From Todiramphus chloris collaris (lineage: Eukaryota > Chordata > Aves > Coraciiformes > Alcedinidae), in the NCBI GenBank assembly GCA_025345505.1, contig JANVCC010000152.1, positions 3,419,318-3,483,317 of the forward strand: a DNA stretch of 64,000 bases, given 5' to 3'. Below are positions 47,881 to 60,228 of the stretch, piece by piece (position 1 is the stretch's first letter; each line of letters starts with the position of its first letter). The notes under the pieces were generated by a model, which searched no databases, was not told the origin of the DNA, and was given only the letters and a program-made list of their open reading frames with translations. The translations under genes were made by a program, and so were the position numbers.

Positions 47881-49461
47881 CATCTGCTTTTCCTAGTAAG
47901 AAAAACTTGATTTTTATGTGGGAGTGAAAAAATCAAAACTTCCAAATCATCCATGTATTCAGGTTCTTAGTATTCAGTTATACTTATTATAAGATGCTTA
48001 AAGCTTCCAAAAATATTTCATCTCTTTTTATATAAAAAGTAAAAAACATTTTCCTCTAACTGTGTTATTTAGATTTCCAGGGTGAATTTACTGACTACCA
48101 TTAGAAGAAGCCCGAGCCCTTTCCAGTAGTACAGTCTGATGTCAACTGTGGCATCATGGTGGCATGACAGTGGAGGAGTGTCCAACAGGCTCTCACCTCC
48201 ATGCACACCACTGCTTCCCCAAGCACTATGCTCGACACTGAAGCAAACTGATTTCCTGGCACTGACTTCTCAGGAGGGAAATTGCTTTGTCTCAACAATT
48301 TAGCTGGTGCAGTTTCAGGTTCTCAGACTTGGATCAGTACCTACACATAAAGAAAGTGTGGAAAAAAGTCACTAAGCAGAACAAGTGCCCATGAGGTAAA
48401 TACCTGAGCAGACAGCTTGTGAGAGAGAGATCTGACAGGCTGTGGTGGCAGTTGGAGGTTTGGTTGTGCATCTCTCATCTTCAGAGCAGCCCCTTCTCTC
48501 TGCTCGCAGGCTTATACTGGTGTCTCTACCTTATCCATGTGCCACAGTTCAGGGAGCAAGGTGTCACATGGAAACTCAGGGAAGAAAAAAGGTAATCTGG
48601 GCAGATCTTGCCCAGGACAAGGCTTGCATAGGAAATAAAACCTCCCAATGTGACAATAGGTTTCTAAGCAGTAGTGATGGTAGTCTCCTTTGCAAGGGTA
48701 CCTGGTGTCTGCAACAGCATCTTCAGTTGGACTGAGAGAGACATCCCAACTCTCTGCTCTGATCAGTTCTTATAACACAGCTGGACACAGTTCTATGCGA
48801 CCAGCCCAACACATTAATAATCCATCTTGACTACATACTAAAGACTGTCCTCCGTGACAGCTTCTGCAGGAACAGTTACCATTGAGTGTTCATAAATGTC
48901 TTACCCATGTGAAATTTCATGACTTCTAAAGCAGGGACATCTATGGGATTCTTTGGGACACTCCAGCCAGAATTTTAATCAACATGTTTAAGTATACAAA
49001 GTGGACTAGACACAGCAGGATCTGAGCTGGGGAATGTCTAGAATTGTCCTGGAGATCTCCTGTGACAATCAAATACCTGATTGTAAAGTTTCACTCAAAT
49101 ACCAAGTTTGAAGCTGTCACCTCAATTGTCCATAGTATCAAATCAGTCCATTGTCTCACCCCTGCAGGTGACAAGCCAGGAGGAGCTGCTGGACCCCCCC
49201 CCCAAGGAATTTATGTCTTAAGTGCATTGAGTTTGCACAGCCCTGACACTCAGCTAAACCACAATTATAACTAAAAAGCAAACTTCATTTTCATACATAT
49301 AACTCATGTCCCACAGCTCTGGCCACAACACTGTTCTGGATAGTACTAGGCTGGATGCCTGGAGAAAGTTTTTGTATCATAAGGCAGACTTTTGCTTCTC
49401 CATGTGTCTGCTTTACTACAGCCCGGCTACTCAAAAGTGTTGTCATGTAGCAGTGAATGTA

Positions 49462-49592
49462 ACATGCTGATCGGGGTGTCCTTTCCTTTTGAATAATAAT
49501 CTAAAAGCCAGAAAAGAGTATTCTATTTTGCACTGATCAGCATGTAACTTTATTCAAAGTGGGTCAGATCATCATGCAAATATGTGATGATC
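49462..49592. promoter_or_regulatory. Inverted-repeat cluster with an octamer motif, candidate regulatory element
   Basis: 'acatgctgatc' (49462-49472) is matched by its exact reverse complement 'gatcagcatgt' (49535-49545). A second pair 'gatcatca' (49567-49574) and 'tgatgatc' (49585-49592) follows. The second pair encloses a perfect POU-type octamer ATGCAAAT (49574-49581, overlapping the arm by one base). The string GATCAG recurs on both strands. The symmetry is seen directly; any regulatory role is inference. A decayed DNA transposon end is an alternative, but I see no matching flanks. Confidence 0.3.
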
Positions 49593-51050
49593 AGCCCATC
49601 ACTGCGAAAGAAAAGCCTGGGGAACAGAAATATACTTTGGGATGACTTCATATTCCTTGAGGCTTTTATTTGGGCAGAGAAAAAGAAAAAAGAAGCAGCA
49701 CTTGTAGTTTTGGGTCCTGGTTTTCATAGCTTCTGAACACCCTGATCTCCATTCAATATCACTGATGTTCTAGAAATTAGGCCAGAAATCACATTGTTCC
49801 TGCTATGATGGGAGTGACAGGTGCCTTCTCGAATGATAGCAGAAATGCTCTCTCCATGCTGGCAGGGCAAAGCCCTGGGGATTTCATCCTGAATATGTTC
49901 TTTACAGAAGCAACAGATTTGAGTTTGGTTACATCTTTTATGAACATTTTTTCAATAAATTAATCAGAAGCTTCAGGGCAGTTAAAGCTTTTTAAAACAG
50001 GATCAGTTCTTTTGCAATTCCCTTTGGAGAGCTTCAAAACTTGATTTCTTCCCATAATTTTTTTTCATATTTCCATTTTACAAAATTGAAGATTCTCAAG
50101 CAAACGCAAAGAGAGAGTCTGTACTCTCTGTACTTGATCAGAAATTCCCTTGTAACCATTGTCCATCAGGTCCAATGACTACTCCATGCAACATCCCTGA
50201 TTCAAAGTGCTGTGTCAAGGACCCACAGCCACCATAATTATATTTGTCCTAACCGTGATTCCTCCTGCTTGTAAAAAAGCTCCAAACACTATCTTGTCTC
50301 AAATTGCCCCTATAAGCTTGGACAAGGTGTATAATCAGCAGAGCTCATGCAGTGCCTTCTGAGATACTCTCTGCACTCCTTTCTAAAGTGCCTGTTTGGC
50401 AGCTCCCAATGGCTACAGTGAATTGCACCTATTTCTTTGAAGCTTCCTGCTATTGTTTGGGAAGTCAGTTTAGCATTAGTAACTTTCTTGTATTCAGAAG
50501 GAAAGAGCATTGAGATCAGCAATAAGTTCATGCTATGGAGGACACCAATAGATTGACTGAGGGATACAGAGGGTTCAGGTAGAGCCTGGAACTGCAGCTA
50601 GGAGTATCCCCTCTGCTGTACTAAAATAGATGGAAGAGGTATATGGAATTCATTTCAAGAGCTTCCCTTGTCAGCCAGTATGGTAATACCCTTCTGCAAG
50701 GAGAGACCCAAAGGAGTCCCTACAAAACAGCCTGCACACCACATACTGCATCATTTCAACGGATTCTCCATAAAACAGGTGCACAAAAGGCAGGTTATTT
50801 GTGTTCTTTTGGGTCTTTTGCTGTTTGCAGCGTAAAAAAATCAAGGCAAAGGAGACACAAGGGCACAGTCATAGCTCATATAACTTTTTACAACAAATAC
50901 ACAAACGTACCATTCCTAACTACGTATTTTCAATCTCTCTTTTCTGATTTCTGGTTATTTCTGTAATATATAGTGCCATGTACACCATTAGAGGTCTCAC
51001 CAGCACTTTGAATTTCTACTGTTGAGATACCCAACATGGACATAAAAGAG

Positions 51051-51084
51051 AGGTCAATATTTCTTCAGGTCAATATTTCTTCAG
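51051..51084. repeat. 16-bp perfect tandem duplication
   Basis: 'aggtcaatatttcttc' is repeated exactly, followed by 'ag'. This is a recent local duplication. Each unit begins with an AGGTCA nuclear-receptor-like half site, which is probably coincidental. Confidence 0.88.
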
Positions 51085-52689
51085 ATTTGAACAAGTGCCT
51101 TGGTAGAGTCCTTACAGTAAAACATAGGGTTTAAGAGTTTGAGAATCCCTGTTAATATTAATGAAAGTATAACAGACCTTGTAGCAATGTCGAAAACAAT
51201 TGTGGTGCTGGAAGAGTGTATGGGCTGAAGACAATAGTGTAAAGGAGAGTTGATTACTGAGTCTATTGGTTCTGAGCAATGTCTAGTCTCCTGGTGCTCA
51301 GACTGTCTTGCAAACTATGACATTTGACTGTTCCAAGTTTACTTTTTATTTTGATTAAAAAAAAACAAAACAAAAACACAAATTTATTTTTTTTTCAAAC
51401 TAGCACAAGACCTCAGTAGTCTTTAGCAGGAACTCTCTCTCAAGATTCAAAGTCAATAAAAGCTCAAAAGGGTAATCATGAAAAAAGCTTTTCTTTTGGA
51501 ATCCTTTGGCCAGAGATGAACTTTGCATCTGTCAAGAACATATACTATAAGTAAAAGTGTGTGTATGCAGTAGGGAAAGAGAAAAGGATGGTCCAGTGGA
51601 TGTGGGTTTGACAGCAGATCTGTGTTTTTTCACTCTGGCAGGCCATGAAAATTTCTAAGGGATCTGCAGAGGGTAAATAAGAAATAAAAGGCTTTTGTCA
51701 ACAAGCTGGAATATGGTATACAGAGGGCTACACTTCCAAAGGAAAATATCTTAGGAGTTCAAAACTGAAAGAAGTTAAAAGGTACAGGAGTGGAGACATA
51801 CATGAGAGACAGAATGCATGATAATGTAAGTTATAAAATCACTGACACCTAGAAGTCTTAAAGAGAAACTGAAAGATGTCTTCCAATCTGAGAACTCACA
51901 TGCTGAGAAAAAAAAAATGGGGTAATAACTCATAGATTCATCCAAAACCTTATTTTACTGGCATTTTATGTCAACAATATAAAAATAAGCTACAATATAG
52001 ACAGTCAAGGGGCCTATATTTGTAAATAAGATATTACCTTCAGAGGTGAACAAAATTTGGAATTCATCTTGAAGGAAAAACAAGCATGACAGCATTTTTT
52101 TCTGCTGCATGCTGACAAAAAATTGGAATTAAGAACATTTTTATACAGAAAACAATTTTTTCTTTTGACATTGTCATCTGAAATAAAATATTTTGACTGG
52201 GGTTCAGTTGAACAGCTTCACTGTTGATTACTGATATGATCTAACATGCTTTGTTTGGAATTAATTTAATATACCCATAGGACTTTTTCATTATAACACC
52301 TCACTGCACAGGCATTATATCTCAGGAGAGTGATGCCCATGTTCGCTTTCAAAAGCTGGATTGTTTTATCATCTGTTATGATGCACTAGAGTCAGATGAT
52401 TTCTACCTTGAAACACAGAACACAATCAGAAGAAAATCCGTTTTGTCTTGTGAAAGAAGGAAAACATCCTTTGGAGACCTCTAGATCACCAAGGGTGATA
52501 GCATCTCAAACTGCCATCTCATGGACCAATGCACAAAGTGGGAACACAGTATAACAATTTGCTAAACAGGTCAAGCTGAATTTTGTGTTGCAGCTCAACA
52601 GAATAAAACACTTTTACTTGAGCTGAACCAACACAAACTAAAATAATCCTAGTAGACCCTAGCCAGGTTAAGAGAGTTTGTTTTCTAAA

Positions 52690-52770
52690 ACAGAATTAAA
52701 AAACCAAACAAACAAAAACCAAGAAAAAAAATACAAAAAACAGCAACAACGAAACACAACCAAAAGAAAC
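52690..52770. repeat. A-rich low-complexity tract with C interruptions
   Basis: About 80 bases composed almost only of A with single or paired C residues and a few G. It is the complement of the T-rich/G-run tract type seen at 23.6 and 46.2 kb. No retroposed gene lies beside it. Confidence 0.75.
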
Positions 52771-53020
52771 CCCAAAGAATAACATTCTGACATTGTAGAA
52801 ATAGCACTTTTTGTCTAAAAGTAGTTGCAAGCATTTTTACCTGCAACTTCTAACAGAAACAAAAAAATACCAGTCTTTATTCACAGTTTTGTTTTCTTTT
52901 GGCACCGATTTTTATGCATGCTATAACTTTGTGTGAGTGGTAGTGAAATTATATTATGTCATTAAAAGGTATCAGCAGCTGCCATTTACCATTAGTTAAA
53001 TACTGTTCTTTCACCTACAG

Positions 53021-53051
53021 GGGAGGAAATTACATTCTTTTATGGAAGAAG
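53021..53051 (+). other. Possible 31-bp microexon
   Basis: A pyrimidine-rich acceptor ending in 'tcacctacag' (53011-53020) and a near-ideal donor 'aag/gtatgt' (donor starts at 53052) bracket 31 bases that are open in all three frames. No neighbouring exon is visible, and isolated strong-looking sites occur by chance in 64 kb, so the call is weak. Confidence 0.12.
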
Positions 53052-54644
53052 GTATGTAGTGGCAGCAGTAGCTGATGGGTCAAAACAAGTAAGAGTGAAC
53101 CTCAGCATGACCGACGTGTAGGATAAGAATCTAGCCCCACAAGCAGCAGGACAGTGTTTGCAAGGACTTATATTTAGTGACAGAGAAGGTAGACAAAAGC
53201 CAGTGGTGAACAGATGAAATACTTTTGTGCAGTGGCTCTGAGAGAGGGACAGAGTTAAAGGCACTTGAGGTATTGGATTTTTAAACTGTGTTCAAAATCT
53301 GCCCCTAGTGGTTTCTGCCAGGAAAAGGGAAGCATAACTTTGCAGATGCTCATTGTAAATAAGCAGGACAGCACCAACAAAACCCTGTCTGATTCCTGTC
53401 ATCAATTTCTTCTCTTAATAGAAACAACCTGGCCAGGCCCCAAACACTAACTGCTCAGGTCAGGGGGACAGCAGTATAAATGTTTGCAATAAAAGACTTC
53501 TGGGCTCAGAACACATTTGTTCAATCAAAAAGATTTGTGTAGTGATCAAAGAAATTACTCTAGCAAAAGCCGTAGTTTGTAGAGATTAAGCAAGTGATCC
53601 AGGCCTAGCAGGAGAACCCTCTTTAAAGCTCATTTCTGTAAATCCCACTGCTTTCAGCAGAAATAAGTGTACTTAAAAGTCAAGATCTACTCCACTTAAC
53701 AGGACAATCTTGCACAAACACTTTCTGACCATGACTGAACAAGCACTTGCATAAAAAAAAAATTAGGAAAGAGTAATGGACAATTAACTACGTTTGTAAA
53801 ATCAAGATAAAAGACAGCAAGTTCAAACATGAAGAGAGGCACAGGTCTCTGAATAAATGACTTTTTTTTTTTTTGTTTGTTTTACAAATTATCAGTCTGC
53901 TTCTGATTTACGGACAGATAGGTATGGAACATACAGTGATCACTGACAGATGGGAAGACTGAATTCTTTATAGTGTGAATATAAATCATGTCATTATTTT
54001 GCTTCTTTCTACTTTTCCTGCTTTCTGATCATCTCTACTGGAGCACTTAAATGTAATTTTAATATTAAAAAACATCAACCCAGATTGAAATCCATGCTAC
54101 AGTTAATTACAATGTGTTCTTTTTACCAGTCATAGTTTTCAGTCTGGGCATACCATACCTGTACACTTTAATGATGCTGCTAGTGATCGTGATGGCCGGA
54201 ACAGCCCTACAGAATTAGAGGCAGTGCTGTACCATAAAGGAAAAACATTTGGATAAATAAGACTCTGTAATGTCTGTTTGAAATCTAATTATTTTGCTAC
54301 TGTGTGGGAAAAACTACATTGCTCCTTTTATTAAGAAAGAATGCCACAACACAGCTACATCAATGGAAAACTTCACATGAAGCTCTCTTTCTTCTATGCA
54401 CACACACTTTCATGTTACCTTATACAAGTTGACTGAACAAACATAGCCCATTAAAAAAAAGCTCCCACTTCCAAGCGATACTCTGTTTGGATAATATTTG
54501 TAAAAGGACCTGAGAGAATGAGAAACCAAACACTGAAATGTCAAAGTCTGTCACTTCAGAGAGATTACAACTAAATTTTCAAAACAGCGAAGTGTCAGAG
54601 CCAGCAGAATGGTGCTGGCTGTGAATGGGTCCTGGGCTTCTTTG

Positions 54645-55165
54645 AAATCATAAAATCATTAAGTTAGAAAAGACCTTTAAGATCAAGTCCAACCATTAAC
54701 CTAACAATTCCAAGCCCATCACTAAACCGTGTCTCTCAGCCCCACATCTACATGTCTTTTAAATACCTCCAGGAGTCCTGGGCAGCCTGTTCCAATGCTT
54801 GACAATCATTTTGGTAAAGAAATTTTTCCTAATGTCCAACTAAAGTTCCCCTGATGCAACTTGAGGCCATTTCCTCCTACCTTATCACTTATTCCTTGGA
54901 AGAAGAGACCAACTTTCACCTTGCTACAACCTCCTTTCAGGTAGTTGTAGAGAGCAAGAAGGTCTCCCCTCAGCTTCCTTTACTCCAGCCTACACAACCA
55001 GTTCCCTTAGCTGCTCCTCATAAGACTTGTGCTCTGGACCCTTCACCAGCTTTGTTGCACTTCCTTGGACACACTCCAGCCCCTCAATGTCCTTCTTGTA
55101 GTGAGGGGCCCAAAACTGAACACAGTATTCAAGGTGCAGCCTCACCAGTGTTGCACAGAGTGCAC
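54645..55165 (-). mobile_element. CR1 LINE fragment, 3' region
   Basis: The plus strand starts 'aaatcataaaatcattaagt', then 'tagaaaagacctttaagatc' and 'aagtccaaccattaacctaa'. It continues with 'gggcagcctgttccaatgct', 'tttcctaatgtccaa', a 'cttgaggccatttcctccta' block, and 'gggcccaaaactgaacacag' near the 5' truncation. This is the reverse complement of about 520 bases of a CR1 subfamily distinct from the 27.9 and 33.0 kb copies: its 3' block reads 'taagatcaagtccaacc' and the terminal octamers are reduced to 'aatcataaaatcat'. No coding frame is intact. The plus-strand open frames over it are shadows. Confidence 0.92.
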
Positions 55166-55429
55166 GCTCACTAAACAGAGAGTCATTTCACCACATAAGA
55201 AAGAATATAGGAGAAGTGGGGGAGGGAATCAAGACACAAATCTAAATTTCTGGCAGTGCATATAATTTTTGGCATTAATAGTGCTTAATACTGGTTAATA
55301 ACAGGGATTGATAATAAATGCTCTAAAAAGAATGGACTTGCCTTCCTATTTGCCATTCCTCTGAAGATCAGTCTTTGTTTTTCTCATTCTTTTTGCTATT
55401 TTCCAAAGAAGTGCCATACGGGGAGAACT

Positions 55430-55800
55430 GAAAGAATCATCAAGTGGAATGATTAATGTCGCAACTGGGTTTTAGTCTGCATATGATGCATAGGGACAGC
55501 TTTATCATGAGGAATTATAATAAAATCCTGTATCTCGTGGTATCCAGGCTGTCCAATATGAACTGTAGCCGCCACAGAAATATTAATGACTTTAACTGAT
55601 GTTCTGCATTTTTAATATCTTTCAAAACTGTGCCCTCTCAGAACTGGAAGGGACTTGGTGTGATTTCCTAATTTACATGGCAAAGAGACTTTGTTCATCT
55701 ATAGTGTCAAAGGTAATTGTTGGGCTAATGAGATTTTATATCAGACATTTATCCAGCTAAATAAACAGACTAGATCCAGCTTGTAAGAATGGCCAAGAGA
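55430..55800. promoter_or_regulatory. Candidate conserved non-coding element
   Basis: This is non-repetitive, non-coding sequence with an even texture and dense TAAT, AATTA and GATAA-type motifs ('tggaatgattaatgtcgcaa', 'tttatcatgaggaattataa', 'tggcaaagagactttgttca'). It contains no low-complexity tract, unlike its neighbours. That appearance is common in vertebrate enhancers, but it is only an impression by eye. Confidence 0.2.
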
Positions 55801-57310
55801 TTAATGTGAAATGTGCAAATGAAGGGATGGAATCTGAGGACAGTGTTTCTTGCTGCAACATGCAATCAAACTGCACAATCAAAAAACCCAGAAGCTTTTC
55901 TATAATGCGATGTCAATCATAGTGCTCAAACCAGGCTCGATCTTGTACGTATACCAAAATAACTTTCAACCAATTCAAACTAACGGGGTAATTGATAGTA
56001 ACAGCTGGTTGCCATCTTTCATGTGTATCAGCATGGGCAGGGGAGAAGATGCTTTGCTTAAAGCCTTCACATGTGCAGAAAACAAGGAAATATGGTTTGG
56101 AAACCCCAGCCTGTGGGGTTCCGCATGTCCAGCCCTGTGTCGGAAGGCAAGCAGGGACTGAAAGCAGAAGTGTCTGTTCTTCCCTGCATCTGCCACAGCC
56201 TGACTCTCTCAAACACTACCCTGTTCTCCTCTTGATCTCCATCCCAGTCCACATGGTTCATCCTCAGCCATTCTCTTGATCCTTGACACACCAGTTTCTA
56301 TTCAGGCTTCTGAATCCAGTCCCATCTATCGGTCATCATCTGTGTCATTTTCAATTCTCTGCTTCTCCTGCTCCAGGCTCCTTACCCAGTCAGTCCCAGG
56401 TCCTTCCAAATTTGTACTCTTGTCCAAGACACCCCCATCTCACCTCCAGTGCCCTCTAATTCAAATTTGTATCCTCCAGGTTATGTTTTCACTCATTCTC
56501 CATTGTTTCCTTGCCCAAACCCAGTCATTCTGCTCTTTATGTTGTCTGCTCTCCATACCACAGTTCAGGTCTGCTGGAAGCTGCTGCCCTGAGGGCTGCT
56601 AAGGCAGAAGGGCATCAGGAAGAGCTGATGAAACTCATTGTTTTCATGCCTGGTACCCTGTGCACTTGTCCTCAAACAGCCAGTGCTACAATTAACAGGC
56701 AAAGTCTTATTACAGGAAGTATCAGATATTCTTAGTAAAATAAAAATCGGAAACAACAATAAATTGTGCATCCCATCTCCGTTACTGAAATATTTCCATC
56801 CTTGCTGGATGCTTTAGGGTCCTGCTGCTTAGGCATAAGAGGTTCACATAAATAAGACCTTTTTGCAAAATTATCTGGACATAAACTGCCATCTTATGTT
56901 TACTTACTGGAGCTTGGGGACAGAGCTATTAATGCATGAGGCAGTCTTTTCAAGAAAAAATTAAAGCCAAAGTAGCTTGTCAAAATCCAGCAGAGATTCT
57001 CTGAAAGTATCAGAGGTTTTCCTACTGAAGGAGAACAGAAGTAGATTTAAAGGCTGAAGAAGAAGATACTACACTGAGTCATGAAAACACTGGGGAAACA
57101 GAAGGCCACTCACTGTATTCTATAGAATTCAAATGCTCAATAAATTTTAATTTACTGCTGACATAAGAGATATTGGGAAGGAAGTTGGTAAAAGCATCAA
57201 GGGAATAGTATGAAAGAAAAGGTGCTTGCCACTGGTGTGACAGAATGATTTTTCCTTTTCCAGAGGCTATTTTACCAGCTCCCTTGCAATGCTCCCTTTT
57301 TCCTTTGCAG

Positions 57311-57342
57311 AAAAAAAAAACCAAACCCAAAACCAAAACCAA
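57311..57342. repeat. A-rich tract with C-runs
   Basis: Ten As are followed by repeated CCAAA/CCCAAAA units, the complement of the G-run/T-rich tracts at 23.6 and 59.5 kb. Confidence 0.8.
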
Positions 57343-59531
57343 GATGATTTGCATAATCTCTTCTTAGGGGTTGCAGTGGATCCCTTATCTCCCTTCTGGT
57401 TCTTAAGGGATCATTATTTTATGTCTTCTTTATAGAGCTTTCATCCTCAAAGGGGCTTTTACCCTAAGCCCAGCAATACTATAAACCCAGAAAAACCAGG
57501 GCCAAGGCAAACATGTAAAGACATTACTATATGCTATGTTATGGAAATCTACATTCAAGGGATGGACAGAAACTTAGCTCTGCCTAGGGAGATGCTACAA
57601 AAAAAATGATGTGACATTTTAATGTTGGTGGTCTCAGACTAAGGACAGAATGAATACTACTAGTTATCATTCATCTGCCTATATACAGATCCTTGGCTAA
57701 ACAGAGATATTTCAATAGCAGTGATGACTCAGAATAATTACAGTTTCCACTTGTGGGACCAATCATGGTCCGACTGCTCCTGACAGTGGAAGCTTCCATT
57801 TGATAATCATTCTAGTATGATATAAGGATTCTTCCTATTCCTCCACTATGGGAAAAAAGAATGTGTTTGTGTGGAAGTATGCATTTCTTTAGGGAATGAA
57901 CCAACATAATCCCTGTGAGACTACATGTGAACCTTCTTGGTTTCTCGCACTATACCAGAGGATATTTGCATAAATATGATAAGTAATGCAACAGACAGTT
58001 TAAGATAGAAACTGCATGCTGTGTTTCTCAGTTCACCAAAGGCCATATCCTTTGTTAGGCATAAATCTACTGGTGCTTTTCCTCAAGAGCTCAGAATGCT
58101 GAACAATAGAAAATTAACAAGGTAACGTTCCCCAGATGACAGGTGAACTTGCATTCCTTAAGCTAGTTTTTCCTTTTCAAACTCATACATTAAATGTGCA
58201 AGCACACTATGAAATAAACAGGACATGCATCATGGCTGAGCTAGCAACACTGAGAGAGCATTCATACAGTAAACTTAATGTTGCATGAACTGATGTTTTC
58301 TGCATTTTTTTTTAAAACTGTTTGTATTTAGTCCTTTTGTTCTTGTTTGTTGGGGTTGACAAGCTGTGCTCAGAAAGGATCCAGAACCAAAACAGGGGAA
58401 ATGCCAAAAGTCTGCAGTGAGATAGAACAGAGCCTGTGGATGTCAGCAGTGCAGCCTGGGCATTGATTGCCTCCTAGGAATTTCCTAACCTGTGGTTACA
58501 ATCTGACATTCTACATTACAGTATCGCTGACAGTCTCCCGGGAAGTCTGCATCCCCCTCACAACTGGGGTTCTGCAAATCCCTACTAGGAAGGGTCAGTC
58601 CTACCCTGAAGAGAGACAGGAGCTGCTGGGGAAAACTGAGGTGCATGAAGTGACCTGTGAAGTTGCAGCAGGGGAGCACTCTGACTTTAAAGCTGAGTCT
58701 TGTAACTTTAAGGTTGGTGCTATACCCAGGGCCACATTTCTCTGCTGTACTTATATACAAGATCCTGCTCAAAAGCCCACTGAAAATGAATAAAAAGACA
58801 ACAACTATTGACTTAGTGGTCTTTAGACTTTGTTCTCTAGCTCCAGGAATAAGCATCCTGGTTTAATCAGAAATATCTCCAAAACGTAGCAAAAATATCC
58901 TATTAATTTTATACTCATTAACTTCTCATAACATGCTTGATTAATTTGTGTCTATCTGGAGAATGCTGCCATTAATGAAGCCAACACCCTTTCACTCAGA
59001 TCAGAGTGCTATGGATCTACTGGGGAACTGGCTAGGGGCTGCATGGAGACTTGTGCCTTGTTAGTATTTATTAACTGTGTTAGCAAATGTGCTTCTGGAA
59101 GTAGGAGTGTGTTTTCCCCCTTTTCTCATTCCCTTCTTGCATTTCGCCCCTCCACATTTTTTGTGGAGGAAATGTAACACTCATAGATTTTGTTGATATT
59201 TATGGCAGAGATGACAAAATCACCTGTATCAGCAATTAAACTGGAGCCATGAAAACAAGCTCAGAGATTTCTCCTCTGTTCTTTCAGGCAAGAGAAAGTT
59301 CATGCACAGTTTTGCTGCAGAGAAGCTCAGCAAATTCATTAATACTCCAGAAGTAGGTAATCAATCCCTTCAGGTCAAAGATGAGAGGTAATGGTATCAA
59401 GGCTTAAATAGCAACCCTTCAGCAGTTCATCTGTTGTTGGCTTCGGGTTATGGCAATTCGTCTCTGAAGCTGAAGGTCGGGTTTTGTGTGTTCTCTCCCA
59501 GCTTCACATAATCCTTGACAATGGTTGAGGC

Positions 59532-59564
59532 TTTTTGGGGTTTTTCTTTTTTTTTTTTTTTTTT
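59532..59564. repeat. T-rich tract with a G-run
   Basis: The order is 'tttttggggtttttc' followed by a long poly-T of about 18 bases and 'aaagggg'. It is the same class of tract as at 23.6 kb. It gives the minus-strand frame across it a run of lysines, which is an artefact. Confidence 0.85.
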
Positions 59565-60228
59565 AAAGGGGAAAGCTTCATAAAATGCAAAGAAGCAGAA
59601 TAATATTCCTTCTGGAAGTAAATGGTTGTCTCACTACAAAAACACCTAACCTCTGACATGCATTCAATACATAAAATGTATACATAAAATGACAGCATAT
59701 GTTCAGAGCAGAAAGGCTGTGAAAGGCAGAGAATAGTGCAAAGCACTTCACATTGTTTTCAGTATCTGAAGGCCTGTGCCCGTCTTATTCCCAGGAAGCA
59801 TTATGTGTTTACACTTGGAATCCTGAAGAACGGGTAAATTGTGAATGAAACTTCATTTTCTTTTAGTTTGCTGTTCTAACTGCCCTATTGCTGCCATTAC
59901 CATCCACCCTACTCTTTCCAGCCTCAGCTCGACTCATCAGCTATGAGCACTCCACAAAAACAAATACTTACAGCTTAAGTAAGATAGCTATTCTTCATAT
60001 ATAAGGCACTATTTTTGTTAAAGAGGAGGGTCACATAAGAAACCACAGGTTCCATGCTGTGCACTGCTATTAGGAGCAATTTATTTTCAGCACTACCTGC
60101 ATTCTCTAGTTAACAATGGCTGCAGATTAAAGCCTGTTTACTGGCTTGCAATATTCTGGTTGCTTGTGAAAGAAAGAACAGAATAAATTACTCAATGCAA
60201 AGAATTCAACAGAAATAAGTACGTAATG

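Larger units (their letters stand above)
47881..54644. other. Unique non-coding stretch
   Basis: No gene recognised. It holds a run of ten Cs (49194-49203), the inverted-repeat cluster at 49462-49592, a 16-bp tandem duplication at 51051-51084, an A-rich tract at 52690-52770 and a possible 31-bp microexon at 53021-53051. The open frames (for example 48442-48735 and 50643-50966, plus) carry no recognisable domain. Confidence 0.5.

Noticed and set aside
54854-55265. Plus-strand frames of 106 and 78 codons as a gene
   Set aside because: They read through the reverse complement of a CR1 fragment and into its flank, with no protein family match.
56200-56735. Several overlapping frames (up to 108 codons) as a gene
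   Set aside because: The segment is strongly pyrimidine-rich, which lowers stop frequency in plus frames and gives Ser/Leu/Cys-rich reads without a recognisable fold.
59504-59746. Minus-strand frame with a lysine run as a nuclear protein
   Set aside because: The lysines are the translation of the poly-T simple repeat at 59532-59564.
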